Positions 10,502-21,350 of a stretch of 64,000 nt of DNA are shown here, one piece after another. Position 1 is the stretch's first letter, and every line of letters starts with the position of its first letter. The translations under genes and the position numbers were made by a program. The notes under the pieces are model-generated. The model searched no databases. It was not told the origin of the DNA and saw only the letters and a program-made list of their open reading frames with translations. Source of the stretch: Fasciolopsis buskii (lineage: Eukaryota > Platyhelminthes > Trematoda > Plagiorchiida > Fasciolidae). The stretch lies in assembly GCA_008360955.1 (NCBI GenBank), contig LUCM01003968.1, forward strand, positions 143,969-207,968, given 5' to 3'.

Positions 10502-10965
10502 TCACGATGACGTTTTGCTTCTTGCCTTCAGAATTAAGATCTTTGTTCCGTTACTGTTATGCTCGTACGGTGCGGCTTTAGGTGGAACAGAAGTTGAGTG
10601 GATTAAGGCCCAGCAGACCCATTTATTGATGACATGCTCTGTGTAGCTTTCCACTGACTTCTGCAATTTTCGTTTGAAGGAACGTTCAAATTGATTTTTT
10701 CTGTGGCTAACAACATAGACTACTGGATGAGACCCTCCGAAGGCTCGATGTTCATAGACCTCAGATATTTTGCCCCTAGAGATTAAGCCCTTCTGAAGGC
10801 ATCAGAGAAATGGCACAAAACGTTGACAAATTCCAAATGACATTGCAACAAAATTATTTTTGATTTCACTCTCATTGCTGTGGTTAAGATATGCACCCAT
10901 CCTTCATGCCTATCAGGTTGTAAAGTTGTGACCCGGGATCCATAGGTTAGGCATAAATAAAACAC
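10502..10965 (-). other. Unidentified coding-like segment
   Basis: The minus strand is open for about 100 codons from about 10804 down to a TGA at 10502-10504, with no early ATG. It reads as an ordinary soluble protein: FGGSHPVVYVVSHRKN, then a basic helix FERSFKRKLQK, then HVINKW. The frame upstream on the same strand (10783-10965, ending HFSDAFRR) overlaps it out of frame and could be joined by one frameshift. I recognise no family. It may be a decayed gene, an unknown transposon or part of the LINE further down. Confidence 0.25.
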
Positions 10966-11284
10966 TCTTATTCCACATCAGAAAACTGATGTGGGTCCAT
11001 AGATGATGAGATTTCCATACCAAATCATAGCGACCACAACTCATGACCGAATTACGCTGAACAGCATAATCTGATATGGAAATATTCCAGTGGTTTGGAA
11101 GAGCTGGACAAATGCCCTATCAGGAGTACAAAAGAGTGACTTGAAACTCCGTTGAAGTTTCAGTTTAGTCGTCACTTCTAAGGGCGGCCGAAGTTGACGC
11201 TCATGAAAAGGCCCGGATAAATAGTCTACTAATAAAAGTGACTGCTGATAGAAACTATTTGATACCTAAAACATCGGTCCTGAG
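10966..11284. other. No recognised feature
   Basis: I see nothing supportable between the coding-like segment and the first SINE copy. Confidence 0.4.
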
Positions 11285-11490
11285 GAAACATTATATTTTC
11301 ATGAAATAATTCACCATGTGATATCATCGCCCAACTCACCATAAAGAAACCATGGAAGCACTGTACAGCTGTTTCATCCTTGTTAGGAATCATCAGCAGT
11401 GCATATCCACCGCGCCCCAACTGGGACGCGAACCCGGGACGAACGATTCTGAGTCGAACGCCTTAGCCATTACGCTACCGGGCAGGCTCT
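11285..11490 (-). mobile_element. Hammerhead-bearing tRNA-derived SINE, copy A
   Basis: On the minus strand the unit begins with a tRNA-like head (tgcccggtagcg). It has an A box (tggctaaggcg, plus 11459-11469), a tRNA-Leu(CAG)-like anticodon arm, and a B box (gggttcgcgtccc, plus 11423-11435). These are internal RNA polymerase III promoter elements. A hammerhead-ribozyme core follows about 30 bases later, then a tail ending near ttatttcatgaaaa. Three other copies share the same order (23511-23725 full, 11507-11662 without head, 26973-27165 old). The architecture parallels SM-alpha SINEs of schistosomes. It is transcribed by Pol III and presumably moved by a LINE; which LINE is unknown. Confidence 0.8.
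11350..11409 (-). ncRNA. Type I hammerhead ribozyme motif in SINE copy A
   Basis: Minus strand: stem I strand GCACTG, core CTGATGA, stem II TCCT-AACA-AGGA, core GAAA, a minimal stem III (AC ... GT with loop AGCT), cleavage context GTA, then CAGTGC. The last six bases are a perfect complement of the first stem I strand. Outer stem I can extend with TGGA pairing TCCA across a small internal loop. All invariant core bases (CUGAUGA, GAA, A15.1-U16.1, H17 = A) are present. The predicted cut is between plus positions 364 and 363 of the 11 kb block (11364/11363). Odd: positions 10.1 and 11.1 are U and U instead of the usual G-C pair, which should weaken activity. Confidence 0.7.
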
Positions 11491-11506
11491 GAACGGTTTG
11501 TTGAAC

Positions 11507-11662
11507 TTCACTACATGATGTTGCACCTGATGATACCTAACAAGGATGAAAAAGCTGTACAGTGCTTCCATGGTTTCTTTATGGTGAGTTGGGCGATGAT
11601 ATCACATGGTGAATTATTTCATGAAAACATTCAACCTCCTACTACTAAAATGAAACATTATG
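11507..11662 (+). mobile_element. Hammerhead SINE, copy B (head missing)
   Basis: From about 11523 this strand repeats the SINE from the hammerhead core to the tail: cctgatgatacctaacaagg, then agctgtacagtgcttcca, then tgatatcacatggtgaatta and ctcctactactaa. The tRNA head is absent. The core is damaged: stem I is shortened and GAAAC reads GAAAA. It lies opposite copy A, so the pair forms an inverted repeat. The 9-bp string ttgttgaac occurs at 11498-11506 and again at 11663-11671, exactly flanking the insert. This is consistent with a target-site duplication of a 5'-truncated SINE. Confidence 0.75.
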
Positions 11663-11671
11663 TTGTTGAAC

Positions 11672-12476
11672 GGTTGCATATTCTTAGGGTATTCAAAGGA
11701 AATTTTGTGATGGTGAAACGAAAAAGTTTCTTAGAATAATGGATCAGAGCATTTTGCTGAAAGAATCGAAATTGTGGTGATTGATGTTTTGATGCGCGAA
11801 TATCGTAACAGCATCAGCAAAGTATCAACATACTTGAAATCCGCATAAAATGTAGAAAGGGTTAGTATAAATACTGCCAAATCAGCGTTTGAATTGGATT
11901 ACAGCCATGGCGAAATCGTTCATGTTGGGATTTCATGTCTTCTGCGGTACCGCAAGAGAAACACCGAATGCTTACCAGTTTTATTTGGCGGGTTTGTTGT
12001 TAATAGTTTTGTGCTCTTCACAACAGACGGAAAATAAAATATCCCGTAGTATTCACTCATATAAAAGCTTTACTGGGTTGCTAAATTTGCAGGGGACTCA
12101 AATACGGGCATCAAAAACGTCTATTTTTTATCTTTGTCTACTCAACACCCAAACGTTTTTGTTATTAGCGCAAAATTTTTCACATCATCCATTATTTGCT
12201 TAGACAAATTAAAAACGCTCGAGGAAAGGTAAACCGAAATCAACCATCGCTCTATTTTGGTGGAAACTGAAGAATTAAATTTGTCGAAAAATAACTTCAT
12301 TAAAATGAAACTGTTCAGTAGACCGTAGCTTTAGAATCGGCAGGGTGAAATTCTGATTGAAGAATTTCGTTGTTCGGATCTAACTCTGAATCTCCCGTCC
12401 CCAAATCATGTTTTCTGGTAAGGTACATTTGTGTATAGTAATATTTTATCAGCCGGGAACATCTGCCTTTTTCCAG
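11672..12476. other. No recognised feature
   Basis: A 104-codon open stretch at 11889-12203 (+) has an internal ATG at 11907 but no recognisable motif and mixed hydrophobic content. I do not call it a gene. Confidence 0.35.
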
Positions 12477-12618
12477 GAGCAGTTGCCAAGACCATTCAAG
12501 GGCTGCTGAAGGTTTTATTGTGATTGCGAATAATCGCTTGTCCTCTATGGAATCAATGAGTAAAAGAGATTGGGACAGATGGACCGTGAAAAAATTGTGT
12601 GCATCAATTACGCCGACT
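12477..12618 (+). CDS. Strong candidate internal coding exon, product unknown
   Basis: This is the cleanest splice-bounded segment in the window. It is preceded by a pyrimidine-rich acceptor (ctgcctttttccag, AG at 12475-12476) and followed by a perfect GTAAGT donor at 12619. Between them one frame is open for all 47 codons, entering with one leftover base (phase). It reads as a normal folded protein: SCQDHSRAAEGFIVIANNRL, then a polar stretch with three tryptophan/aspartate-containing turns (KRDWDRW) and ASITPT. I do not recognise the family. It shows that a plus-strand gene probably crosses this region. Confidence 0.55.
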
Positions 12619-15600
12619 GTAAGTTACCCATCTGGGGAAATACTTGTCCAAAAATGCGTGGGAAATAAAAATCTCTCATCAGGGCTGATTGCGGTCGCCC
12701 TGAGAGATTGTGACTCGGACAGATTGACCTTAGGAATAAACTGTTAATTATCAATTTTTCTCACTTACCCAAACGCCTCAACGATCCTAGACAAACGGCT
12801 CTAAGAGCGAGCCAACACAAGTCTCCACTTTGCTGTTTTACTACCATAATCTTGGTGGCAATGACTAGGTTAACGTAATATCAGTAATTTCATCGCCTCA
12901 AAACTGATGCCTAAAATCTTCATGGATAAAGGAATGAGGGTTGTAAAACCGGGAAATAATTACGCAGAACTTTCTCATATTTATACATCTCCCTTTTTGA
13001 CACAATTAAAGCACTCGATCAATATACGAACCGCGATAGCGCATGTACTGCACATTTTAAAAGCTAAAAATGAACACATTCACCATGGGTGGTGATCATC
13101 CCAGGATATTCAGGCGGAATCTTATTGGAACGCTGCAAATGATGCACAGACAACTTCGAAAATATATGTCACCTAATGGGCTTTCACGATTTCTAATAAT
13201 CAGTTTTACATTTTGACTTCAAAATGAAATATTCTATGTATTATTAGAATCGGACAGTCGATCAGCAGGGGACATTTTACCGGGACTGCACACATTACAA
13301 ACTTTGAACATTGTTTCTTTATACACAGATATTTTTCAGATTGTATGCCAGATGGGTTTGCAATTCGAATGGACTGATGCAAGAAGCACAGGTGATAATT
13401 CGTAGAAATTTTTCCCAAATAGACCTGAGATGAATAGATTAGGACTGGGGGCACTGGTTAACGAAATCGGTATTTACAATCTGCTTAGCAACAACCCAAA
13501 TCAGTTTATGCGTAGGAGAAGAAAAAGTCGTAGAATTTCCACGAGAATATTGCCATCAAAATTGATACATCGAAATTTCATCCCCTAAACTCGAAGCCAT
13601 TGTTAGCAAGTCATTTCGGTCTGACATGGTACCACTTCATATTCTGATTTGTTTCAAATTATTAACACTTTACGTAATCTGTTGCCACATTTTCCAGTCC
13701 AACTGGTTCAAACATTCCAGTCAACCATTATTCTATCTCATATCCCAGTGAGTCCCGTACGCACATATACACATATTTTTTTCTAGTTAGTAAAATTTGT
13801 TCTACTAATATCAAAACTTCAAAATCTCTGTGAAAACCTTTGAAGTAGTAAATATTTCATCTGTGACTAACTCGTTTACAACGAGACTTAGTGATTAACG
13901 AGTTCTGTTAACCGATTCGTTATATTCAACAATGTACTTTTGTATTGTAGTTTATCGGTTTATTCCTGAAAACCGTTTCAATTGTTCCGAAAATGTCTTC
14001 ATAATATGAATTCTGTTCATTCCTCATGACTCTCTAAATAATCACTAGTTGTTTATTAGTCCTGCAAGCGGAAGCTATCGGTTACCCCAAAAGTGGAACC
14101 TGAAACAGCTTCCAAATGTATTTTTCTGATATGAAATTTCCAATCGAAATCGTCCACAATGAACACAGTTAGGAAGTATAAATTTCCAGCAAATCAGTAC
14201 GATTATTTTGTGCTATAACTCTCTTTTTAAATGTCAGAGGTTTAGGAGAACATTCCCTATTTGGGTTCTCGCAAGTGGTTATTTGTGATTTCCATCAACC
14301 AGGTTTTATGTTATCGCCGCGAACTCCTCCATGTCACTTCGCAATTGATTTCAGAAACTATTAGGTCTAAGCCAGGAATTAGAAAGTCAATTAAAGAACT
14401 GAAGACTACGACTGGTTTAGCTCCCTTTTTCACATCTATTTTGATCGATAGAATCAGTGATGAGTAACTGGCACAATTATTTTTCCATGAGCGTTATCTG
14501 GCGCATACAGGTGCCACCGACTGTGTACACTAGAAAATTTCCAGCATCAACATCTTTAGGGCTCTAGTACTTTCTTGATGTAAAGAAGAATCAGCAGATA
14601 CCATGAATCTAGTTACGGGTTTCCTTTGTTAGATATGTTTGTAGGCTGTAATTAGGTCAGGAAATCATTGATGACTTTGAATGTCTAGGTAAACGTGTCT
14701 GAGCTTGAAAAATAAAATCCTTCTGGAGCACAAAAGTTTAGTGTTTCTGAAAAGGTCCCAAGATTTATCCTAGTTTAAATACACACCTGTTTAGTCGAGT
14801 ATTCTACCCACGATCAAAACACATATTTATGGGCTGAAGATGATCATTTGTTAACTTGGATATTTTGTCTTTACTGAATCTACAAACCGTGGTTGGTCAT
14901 GAACAGAAAAACCTTCGTTTGGGAAAGAACTTAGCTTACATCCCGTTAGCCTTGCGTCACGGTCATTTGGGCTCGCCGCGTTACTTGCTTACATTGTTAA
15001 TGTGACAGCGGAACAGAAAGCAAAAATATAGCAAAATCTTTTGGTGTCGCAGTGTACGGATAAGGAACTGACTCCAAAGCATTGGTCGACTTACAATTTT
15101 GTGTTTAACCTTTTTTTAAACATTTTAAACTACACAAGGTTACTACTTGTATCATACTGAACAAAAAATAACTTTCATTGGCGAAATCAATCTTATCCGA
15201 AAGCGACCACAAAGTTCCTTATATTTATAGCAAAATTTTAAGACGGGGATTCGTTCCCCTAGTCCTGTTGCAAACTATTTTTGATATTTTATGCACCATC
15301 ATCCAGACAGATTTGATTAGCATTTGAACGGTGCAAGTTCAACCAGATATGTAGCTTGAATTAATAGCACAACAAAACAAGGGATATAATTAGACTGCAC
15401 AATGTTAAAAAACTCGGATCACCTCAGTCGAGGGACCCGTTAGTTTTGTTGTTGGATGCATGGCATGGTGACGTGAAATACACTTACAAAATGAACACTA
15501 CTTGTGAGAAATTCTCCAACGAAGTTGTCCCGCTTTCTTATTCCCGTCCAAACTGTTCAATCTTACATGAATAAAAATAGAAAATCCTTACTAATGGCTA

Positions 15601-15913
15601 GAGTTAATTCTGTCCTTGTGGTTGCAAAGACAGTCCTTTCATTCAAAGCAAGCATTTAATAAAAAAGACGACAGTCTCCGGAAGAAGTCCTTTGTTTTAC
15701 TCCACCTAAATTGATTAAGCAAATTGCCCGGAGTAAAGTGGTTTTCTATCAGTATGACGTAAATCAGGTAAAAGTATACCCCGATCTAAATTTTGATTCT
15801 TTTCAAAATATGTTTCATCTCTTAAAGTAATGATTAAAAGAGTCTTCTTAATCTGTGGATATTGACTCAGGAATTCCAAAGCTTCTTCAAGTATGAAGTG
15901 GAAGCAAATTTAC
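12619..15913. other. Mostly unrecognised; presumed intronic or intergenic
   Basis: On the minus strand about 12772-12862 is open in one frame (VIATKIMVVKQQSGDLCWLA) and ends at a GTAAGT donor, a weak exon candidate. An open stretch at 13206-13454 (-) and one at 14261-14467 (+) have no recognisable content. No repeats stand out. Confidence 0.35.
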
Positions 15914-16096
15914 TTTGGAGGTGCAGGATACCACATTAAATAGATCAAAAGACTGCTGAAGCATAATGGCCGGCCCATCGATTACCACTGTTCCTTGCTG
16001 CCGGATTCCTGTCACAACAGGCGCCGGATTGTTGTAAATTAATCTCACTTTGTTCTTCCTAACGAGATTGTGATACGTCATGATTACGATATTCAT
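15914..16096 (-). CDS. Candidate coding exon, product unknown
   Basis: On the minus strand, exactly 61 codons lie between an acceptor (ccatttcagtcaacag, AG at plus 16098-16097) and a donor AAA|GTAAAT at 15913. The frame begins with ATG and reads like an ordinary globular protein. It includes NNPAPVVTGIRQQGTVVIDG and QQSFDLFNVVSC, beta-strand-like with small turns. The length is a multiple of three. The family is not recognised. The donor is weak at its fifth base. Because the first codon is ATG it could also be a first coding exon. Confidence 0.42.
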
Positions 16097-16668
16097 CTGT
16101 TGACTGAAATGGAATATCGATTAAATCCCTAGCTTATTTACCCACTAGATGAATCCAAAGCATGCGCTATATTATCAAAAAGATTTGCCATTTTTGCTGA
16201 ATAAAAAGAATACAAATTGTAGCATTTACTTTTCTAGGCACACTGGAGAGGAAATTACTCATGTGACGCTTATTGCATGAGTGTTGACAAGGTCGGTTCA
16301 CAACCCATACATGTCGAATTAAATTCAGAGAAATGAGTACGTTGATCGTGTATCACTGAGATCCGTTGATAGATGAGGTGTGTTTAGGTCTAAGTTAGAC
16401 AGGTTGTCTTGAGAACCAGAATGATCCTTTCTCCTTATATTATTTTTTGAAGGATATTGGACGTCGAATAGTCATATCATTTGCCTTGGTCAAAATGTGA
16501 CGCAACCACGGCAATAGCTCACTGAGTAAGTCAACCGACAACACGAGGGAAAAATCGACATGCGGAACCAAGTAAATGATGGTCGGCCAAATAAGCCAAC
16601 GGAATGTAATCGTTTAGCAACTAATGCCCGTTGAAACCAAAATAAATGATTTGTTTTGGACTGTTTAG
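16097..16668. other. No recognised feature
   Basis: I see nothing supportable here apart from the antisense open frame at 16490-16753, which overlaps the plus-strand candidate that follows. Confidence 0.35.
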
Positions 16669-16904
16669 GGAATTTCATGTTTCCCATAACACCACCGTAC
16701 TTCACGGTTAGAAAATACAAAGTGGCAAACGCAGATCTGTCTTTCAAATTCAACGAAATTACGAAACTACACGGAAATTCTCAGCTGTACTGTGCTGGCC
16801 TACCGACAATCATTGAAAGACGAATTTGTGCTTGCCAGTTAGCGGTTCCTGAATTTTGTTTGTGTGACTTGGTTGCTTACTCCAGAGTTGGTGGGAACGA
16901 GTGA
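16669..16904 (+). CDS. Candidate coding exon, product unknown
   Basis: After an acceptor (ttggactgtttag, AG at 16667-16668) the plus strand is open for 77 codons to TGA at 16902-16904. It reads YFTVRKYKVANADLSFKFNE, then a region with four cysteines (LYCAG, CACQ, FCLC). A donor could be GTTAGC at about 16840 or GTGGGA near 16892; neither is strong. The composition is protein-like, but no family is recognised and the opposite strand is also open over part of it. Confidence 0.3.
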
Positions 16905-17434
16905 TGGTGCACTGGAGATACGAGTGATTGGAGATTTGCCAGCCAACATCAGAGCAGACTTCTTGACATATTTTGAGTCTCACAACATTTCCGAGTCAGT
17001 ATAATGCCCGAGTAGTTTAACTGAACATACTGGACCAAGTGCAACGCGGTGAAATGCTCGTTTGCTGTTAGTCGCATTCATGCCAAGGTGGTTGCAGTTT
17101 GGAACAATCTAGGATCGGTTCAGAGCCCCAGGACTCACAGCCCCTACTGTCTAAGTAGAAGCCACTTGTCTTAGCACTTAAATTAAACCCAATGAGCGAA
17201 GTCCAGTGCCAAGATGTTTTTCGCTATGGGTAATGATATTAACAGGCAAGTACAATTTTCGGAACGTTACCCAAAGTCTAGGATTATGACTCATCGTTCA
17301 CTTGTCATTTTGATAGACATTAGTGTTTATTCAATAAAATGAGTACGAATAAAATCATCTCAGGTGTCGTGACTGGTCAAAACTTATGGCTTATTCCGGC
17401 CTACCAGGATGATACTCAGTAGGTCTCCCTTGAA
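16905..17434. other. No recognised feature
   Basis: Nothing supportable is seen here. Confidence 0.4.
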
Positions 17435-17439
17435 ACGCT

Positions 17440-17600
17440 TTTAGGCCTGCGGTGGCCAAGCGAATAAAGTTGAGACTTTTGAACGTGAATGTCACGGGTT
17501 TGCATCCTACCGCTGCCGGTCCACTTCCTCACTTGGCAGTTCTCTGTTGGCCTCAGTCCCCTTCTTGAAAAATGATGTACATTGATTAATGAAGGAAGTG
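17440..17600 (+). mobile_element. tRNA-derived SINE remnant of a second type
   Basis: A tRNA-like head is present: an A box-like stretch (gcggtggccaagcgaa, about 17449-17464), an anticodon-arm-like gagacttttgaac, and a B box-like stretch (cacgggtttgcatcctaccg, about 17493-17512). Non-tRNA sequence follows. The arms do not pair well enough for a working tRNA, and the sequence is not the hammerhead SINE. It is best read as an old tRNA-derived SINE or tRNA pseudogene. Confidence 0.45.
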
Positions 17601-17625
17601 AAACATAAAAGAAAGGAATTGTCAT

Positions 17626-18160
17626 TTGAAAAATATCCTTTTTAGATTCTTACTCTGAATAAAAGCCTAAACGCTTAGCTACTCAATGCTTTATAACGGA
17701 GAACAATACAATATCCGTGATATTCGTTAAAATCGCCAAGCCTTCTCGCAGCAAGAATCTGGACGGAATCAAGCGAATTGTTCGTCTTCTGCTTTGTTCG
17801 GTTGAATTAAAATTAGGAGATTTAGGAATTTTAATCAGACCTTCTTTATGGTGTATAACAGAAAAACTGCTGAACACAGACGGACAGGATAGATAGTGTG
17901 GAGTTGCGTGTCGATAGTGAGGTGACTTGTTGGCCTATTCATTCTCGAAATTGATAAGCTCAATGAAGTTACCAAGTATAAGCAAGTGTGGCTGATTCCC
18001 CATAGATCCAGTAGGGCTGTGATTTGACGTACCTGCTGATATCGTTACTGATGACAAAAATGTAACGGTTACTTTCTGTTGAGCCTTGTGGTGAAAGCAG
18101 TTCATTTGTTTTTATAATGTAACAGATAATCAGATTGCTGTCATCGATAGTACTGGTGGC
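17626..18160. other. No recognised feature
   Basis: Short frames on both strands only, nothing recognised. Confidence 0.4.
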
Positions 18161-18310
18161 ATTAATGCTGTTGCTGTGGTTGTTGTTGACGATGATAGTT
18201 TCGATACTGATAATGATGACTTCGTTGTCGTTTTCATTGGTATTGTTGTTGACAATGTTGCTGTTATTGTTTTAGTTCTTGATATTGTAGCTAATGTTGA
18301 TGCCTGTGAC
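18161..18310 (+). repeat. Degenerate GTT/GAT trinucleotide-rich tract
   Basis: The tract is built from GTT, GAT, GAC and ATT triplets (for example gttgttgttgac, gataatgatgac). It creates an Asp/Val-rich frame on the plus strand (18176-18436) that should not be taken as a gene. Confidence 0.7.
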
Positions 18311-18859
18311 AGCTCACCGTTAAACTGGCTGCATTGCAATTTCGTGTTGTCATCATTCGACTGTTTCGTGCGAAAATTTGGCTACATTATGACCTTCGTT
18401 TGCAGGTTCACACATTCCGAATTGTTAGCGTTTTAACATTCAACTGCTTTTTATTCTCCATTGGACTCAAGCACTACACATTATTTCTATTTCACCCAGA
18501 AGCACTCATCCCGGTTGGTAATTAGGTCTCCAGTCCACCTTTCAGGCTAAGATGACCCTGCAATACTGTTCAGCACCAACACACCTTCCCAGTTCGCGAA
18601 AATCTCGGATTAATCCCTCCTACTTCAATCACTGATTCATTTTCATGACTGTGTGACCTGTAAATAACATTGTGACTAGAACCTGAAGTTCAGTGTTCAC
18701 TCGCAATTATAGATGACGTCTAACGATACAAACGGGCTGCTTTTTAAGTCAGGAGGCGGGGTGGCAAAATTATTCCATCTTTTCTTATCTGGCAGGAATG
18801 AGTTTATTCATGCGCATTATATAAACGGAATCGACCTTCAGTAACTCACTGTCATTCCA
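18311..18859. other. No recognised feature
   Basis: No gene or repeat is seen before the CR1-like copy. Confidence 0.35.
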
Positions 18860-20740
18860 GGTTTGCTCGTCATAACATCATAGTTGCAATGAATCCATGT
18901 ATATGACCTTTTACCCTGCAACACAATCTCAAATTTTTGTTTTTTATCACATCATTTTCCACTTCTGGAGACTAATTTCCCTGTTACTGTGAGTGATTTC
19001 GATAGTGCATCAGCTCCACGACTGACAAATTTTGATCTGAGAGATCTTTGCTTTTCTCATATCAGCGAAGCCTCCATTTTAGACGAATTCATCACCAATT
19101 ATCCTGAGTTCTTTCCTCCGTTGTTTGCTTCCCATTCATTCAAGCATGCAAGCCAAATCACAGTTAAAATTTACAGTTTTTCACGCAATGACCACATCCT
19201 TCTTCCGAACTCAGCTTTAAAGGACTTTTCTTGCTTCGCTTTTGAACCCTAGCTTAATGTCATCCTCATACGTTTCGGAGAGTTGTCCGACGGTATTTTT
19301 AATATTAGATGTCTCTCGAAACTTTGCTCTTCTCTAGTGTCCGGATCTAATTCCAGTTAGTGGTGCGGAAAGTCAAGCAAAAGGGACACTTATAAATGCA
19401 GCTTTTTGACGCGGCTCTTGCTAGTCAACTCCTGAGTGGTAACAACAGCAAGCATCTGTGCAGGACATCCAAGTTTTTGCTGGAAATTAAAAGGACCTGT
19501 AAAATGTGTTATGAATGCCGGTAGCCTTAGCCCGTCTTCATCCATCCTTCTAATTAAACCCCAGGTAGATTTGTGCGGGACTGTGACAAACCAATTACCC
19601 TTTTTCAAGAGTAGAGGTGTTTAATCTTCGCGTCATTTGTTTGGTCCTGACGGTCTATTTTCATCTCTTCATAGGCTCCATGGTCTCGAATTACGCATTT
19701 ATTTCCCTAACAAACGCATCGGCAAGTTTGTCTTATCCCAAAATTTGGTAGATTTGCTGCCTTAGCGAACCGCTTTCGTTGCATTGCTTTAATGTTTTGA
19801 CAGAAGGCTTTGTGTTTAAGCGCCTACGGTCCTCTATGAATCTTCCTGTCAATGTGTTTCAGTTTGGCTTAAAATCTAACAGATCCAATCTGAACATCGT
19901 CAACTTATGCATCCAGCATATTTGTACGTCATTAGATCCATCGACGGAATATGTTTACCGTGCCGTCCTGGAGTATTCGTCATTCGTTTCTGCTCCACAG
20001 TCTGTTCTACTTCATGAAATGGAAATATTGAGTTTTTTCAGACCCTTAAGGACCTAGATATCCAATTAACTTATCAACAGAAACCCGCGGAAACTACCTG
20101 GAGGTGAAAACGTGAAGCAGGTAATTGATACCTAAGAGTTACTACAAGGTACTGTATGTCTTCCATATCCGCTGTCCACGTACATCAGTAACTTATAAAA
20201 TCATTTCTGCTGTCAATCGTTTAAGCATGCTAATGATGCTACCTTGTGTCTCATCTATTAGGACTTTCGAAGTTCTCCCAACAGCGTCAGCTATTTTTCT
20301 GTGCCAGTTCGTTTAAATCATATATCTGAGTATTTCAAATGTCTAGATTCTCCTTTCTTGTCTGTTTGCCCAAAACGGACCGTCAATCATCATTTGAGAA
20401 AAACTCACTATTGATGATCCTGCCAAACGTATAGGGATGGTTATTGATCAAACCCCAAGGTAGACTTCCACAATTCTCCGAGGCCATCGATTAAAACAAC
20501 AGACTTCGATACTAGAAGGTGAAGCAGGGTACCAACCATAATTCTATTTACCAATGTACTTTTCCAATCTTTCTTTTCTGCTCTGCGGTCATTTTTACAT
20601 GTTTAATTAAGAAGGACTTCAAGATTTTCTGACAGAGACTGCCATATATTAGATGTTTTTTCCATACCAATGAATAAATTTTCTATTAGCCTGTGTGGCC
20701 AGAATTCATCTACATGTGAAACATATGCTTACAAGATAGC
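18860..20740 (+). mobile_element. CR1-like LINE, old copy
   Basis: This is the same family as the minus-strand copy at 28440-31345, with matching landmarks in order. The endonuclease piece VSDFDSASAPRLTNFDLRDL lies at about 18980-19040, where the better copy reads VRDFNHASILPLIIFDLTNL. The linker DGIF is at about 19290. The finger region is FVFKRLRSSMNLP at 19809 onward, then FGLKSNRSNLNIV. Motif A reads VLEYSSFVSAP. Motif C is at about 20220-20240 (KHAND in place of KYADD). The thumb region is CSAVIFTCLIKKDFKIF at about 20581-20630. Frames change often. Both catalytic motifs are mutated, so it is long dead. Confidence 0.72.
18989..20057 (+). pseudogene. Endonuclease-reverse transcriptase fragments of the old CR1-like copy
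   Basis: The two longest intact pieces are 18989-19252 (C-terminal part of the apurinic-type endonuclease, where SPTRGGSIL of the better copy reads SHISEASIL) and 19779-20057 (reverse-transcriptase fingers and motif A). The catalytic aspartate of motif A (FLDYSSAFD) has become LEYSSFVS. A frameshift or unrelated sequence of about 300 bases separates the linker from the finger region. Confidence 0.65.
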
Positions 20741-21309
20741 TTCAAATCTCGTTTGCAGGGTGATTCCTGGAAGTGCCGTTCTGGTATTTTCACACGATTC
20801 GCTCTTCTTTCACTGCACTCCGAAATCAATATCGATGAAAACTCCGCCGTTCCTTATATAGCATGCATCATGACAAAACAGGACTGTCTCCGTAGACTTC
20901 CTGACCAACCTGCGATGAATAAAAAAAATCATTCATTTGTAGACTTTTTCCTCCTTTCGTTTCCTTCTTTTTGTATAAAGTCATGAGTTTTTCACTGTGA
21001 CTTTTGACTGAAGTGCAAATACTGACGAACGCAAAGTGCATACAATAAAATACAATGATAAAGATTCAGATAATTAAGATTTTGATGATCTTGAAAATGA
21101 TGACTATGGTGATGTCGTGGATGCCGACTAGAATCGTGATGGTCACGTGTACTCAACTATTATGACACATGGATTCCCGGGTGCTGCACTCAAGGTCTTC
21201 TACTTTCGTCTTAACAGTTAAATTTCAATTTCGAGTAACTTCACAACAACCGAATCCGTTAGTGGCGATTGGTTCCAGCAACCATCCGACCGGTCACTCG
21301 TTCGTTTTG
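20741..21309. other. No recognised feature
   Basis: This may contain the end of the old CR1-like copy, which I cannot place. Otherwise nothing is seen. Confidence 0.35.
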
Positions 21310-21350
21310 TCATTCATCCATCCATTCATTCACTCATTCATCCATTTATC
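21310..21350 (+). repeat. CATT/CATC tetranucleotide repeat
   Basis: Alternating CATT, CATC and CACT units. The Ser/His/Phe/Ile-rich frames that cross it are repeat artefacts. Confidence 0.85.

Noticed and set aside
11423..11490. Functional tRNA-Leu genes at the SINE heads
   Set aside because: The acceptor and T stems do not close, and the same head recurs attached to the hammerhead and SINE tail, so it is a SINE promoter and not a tRNA gene.
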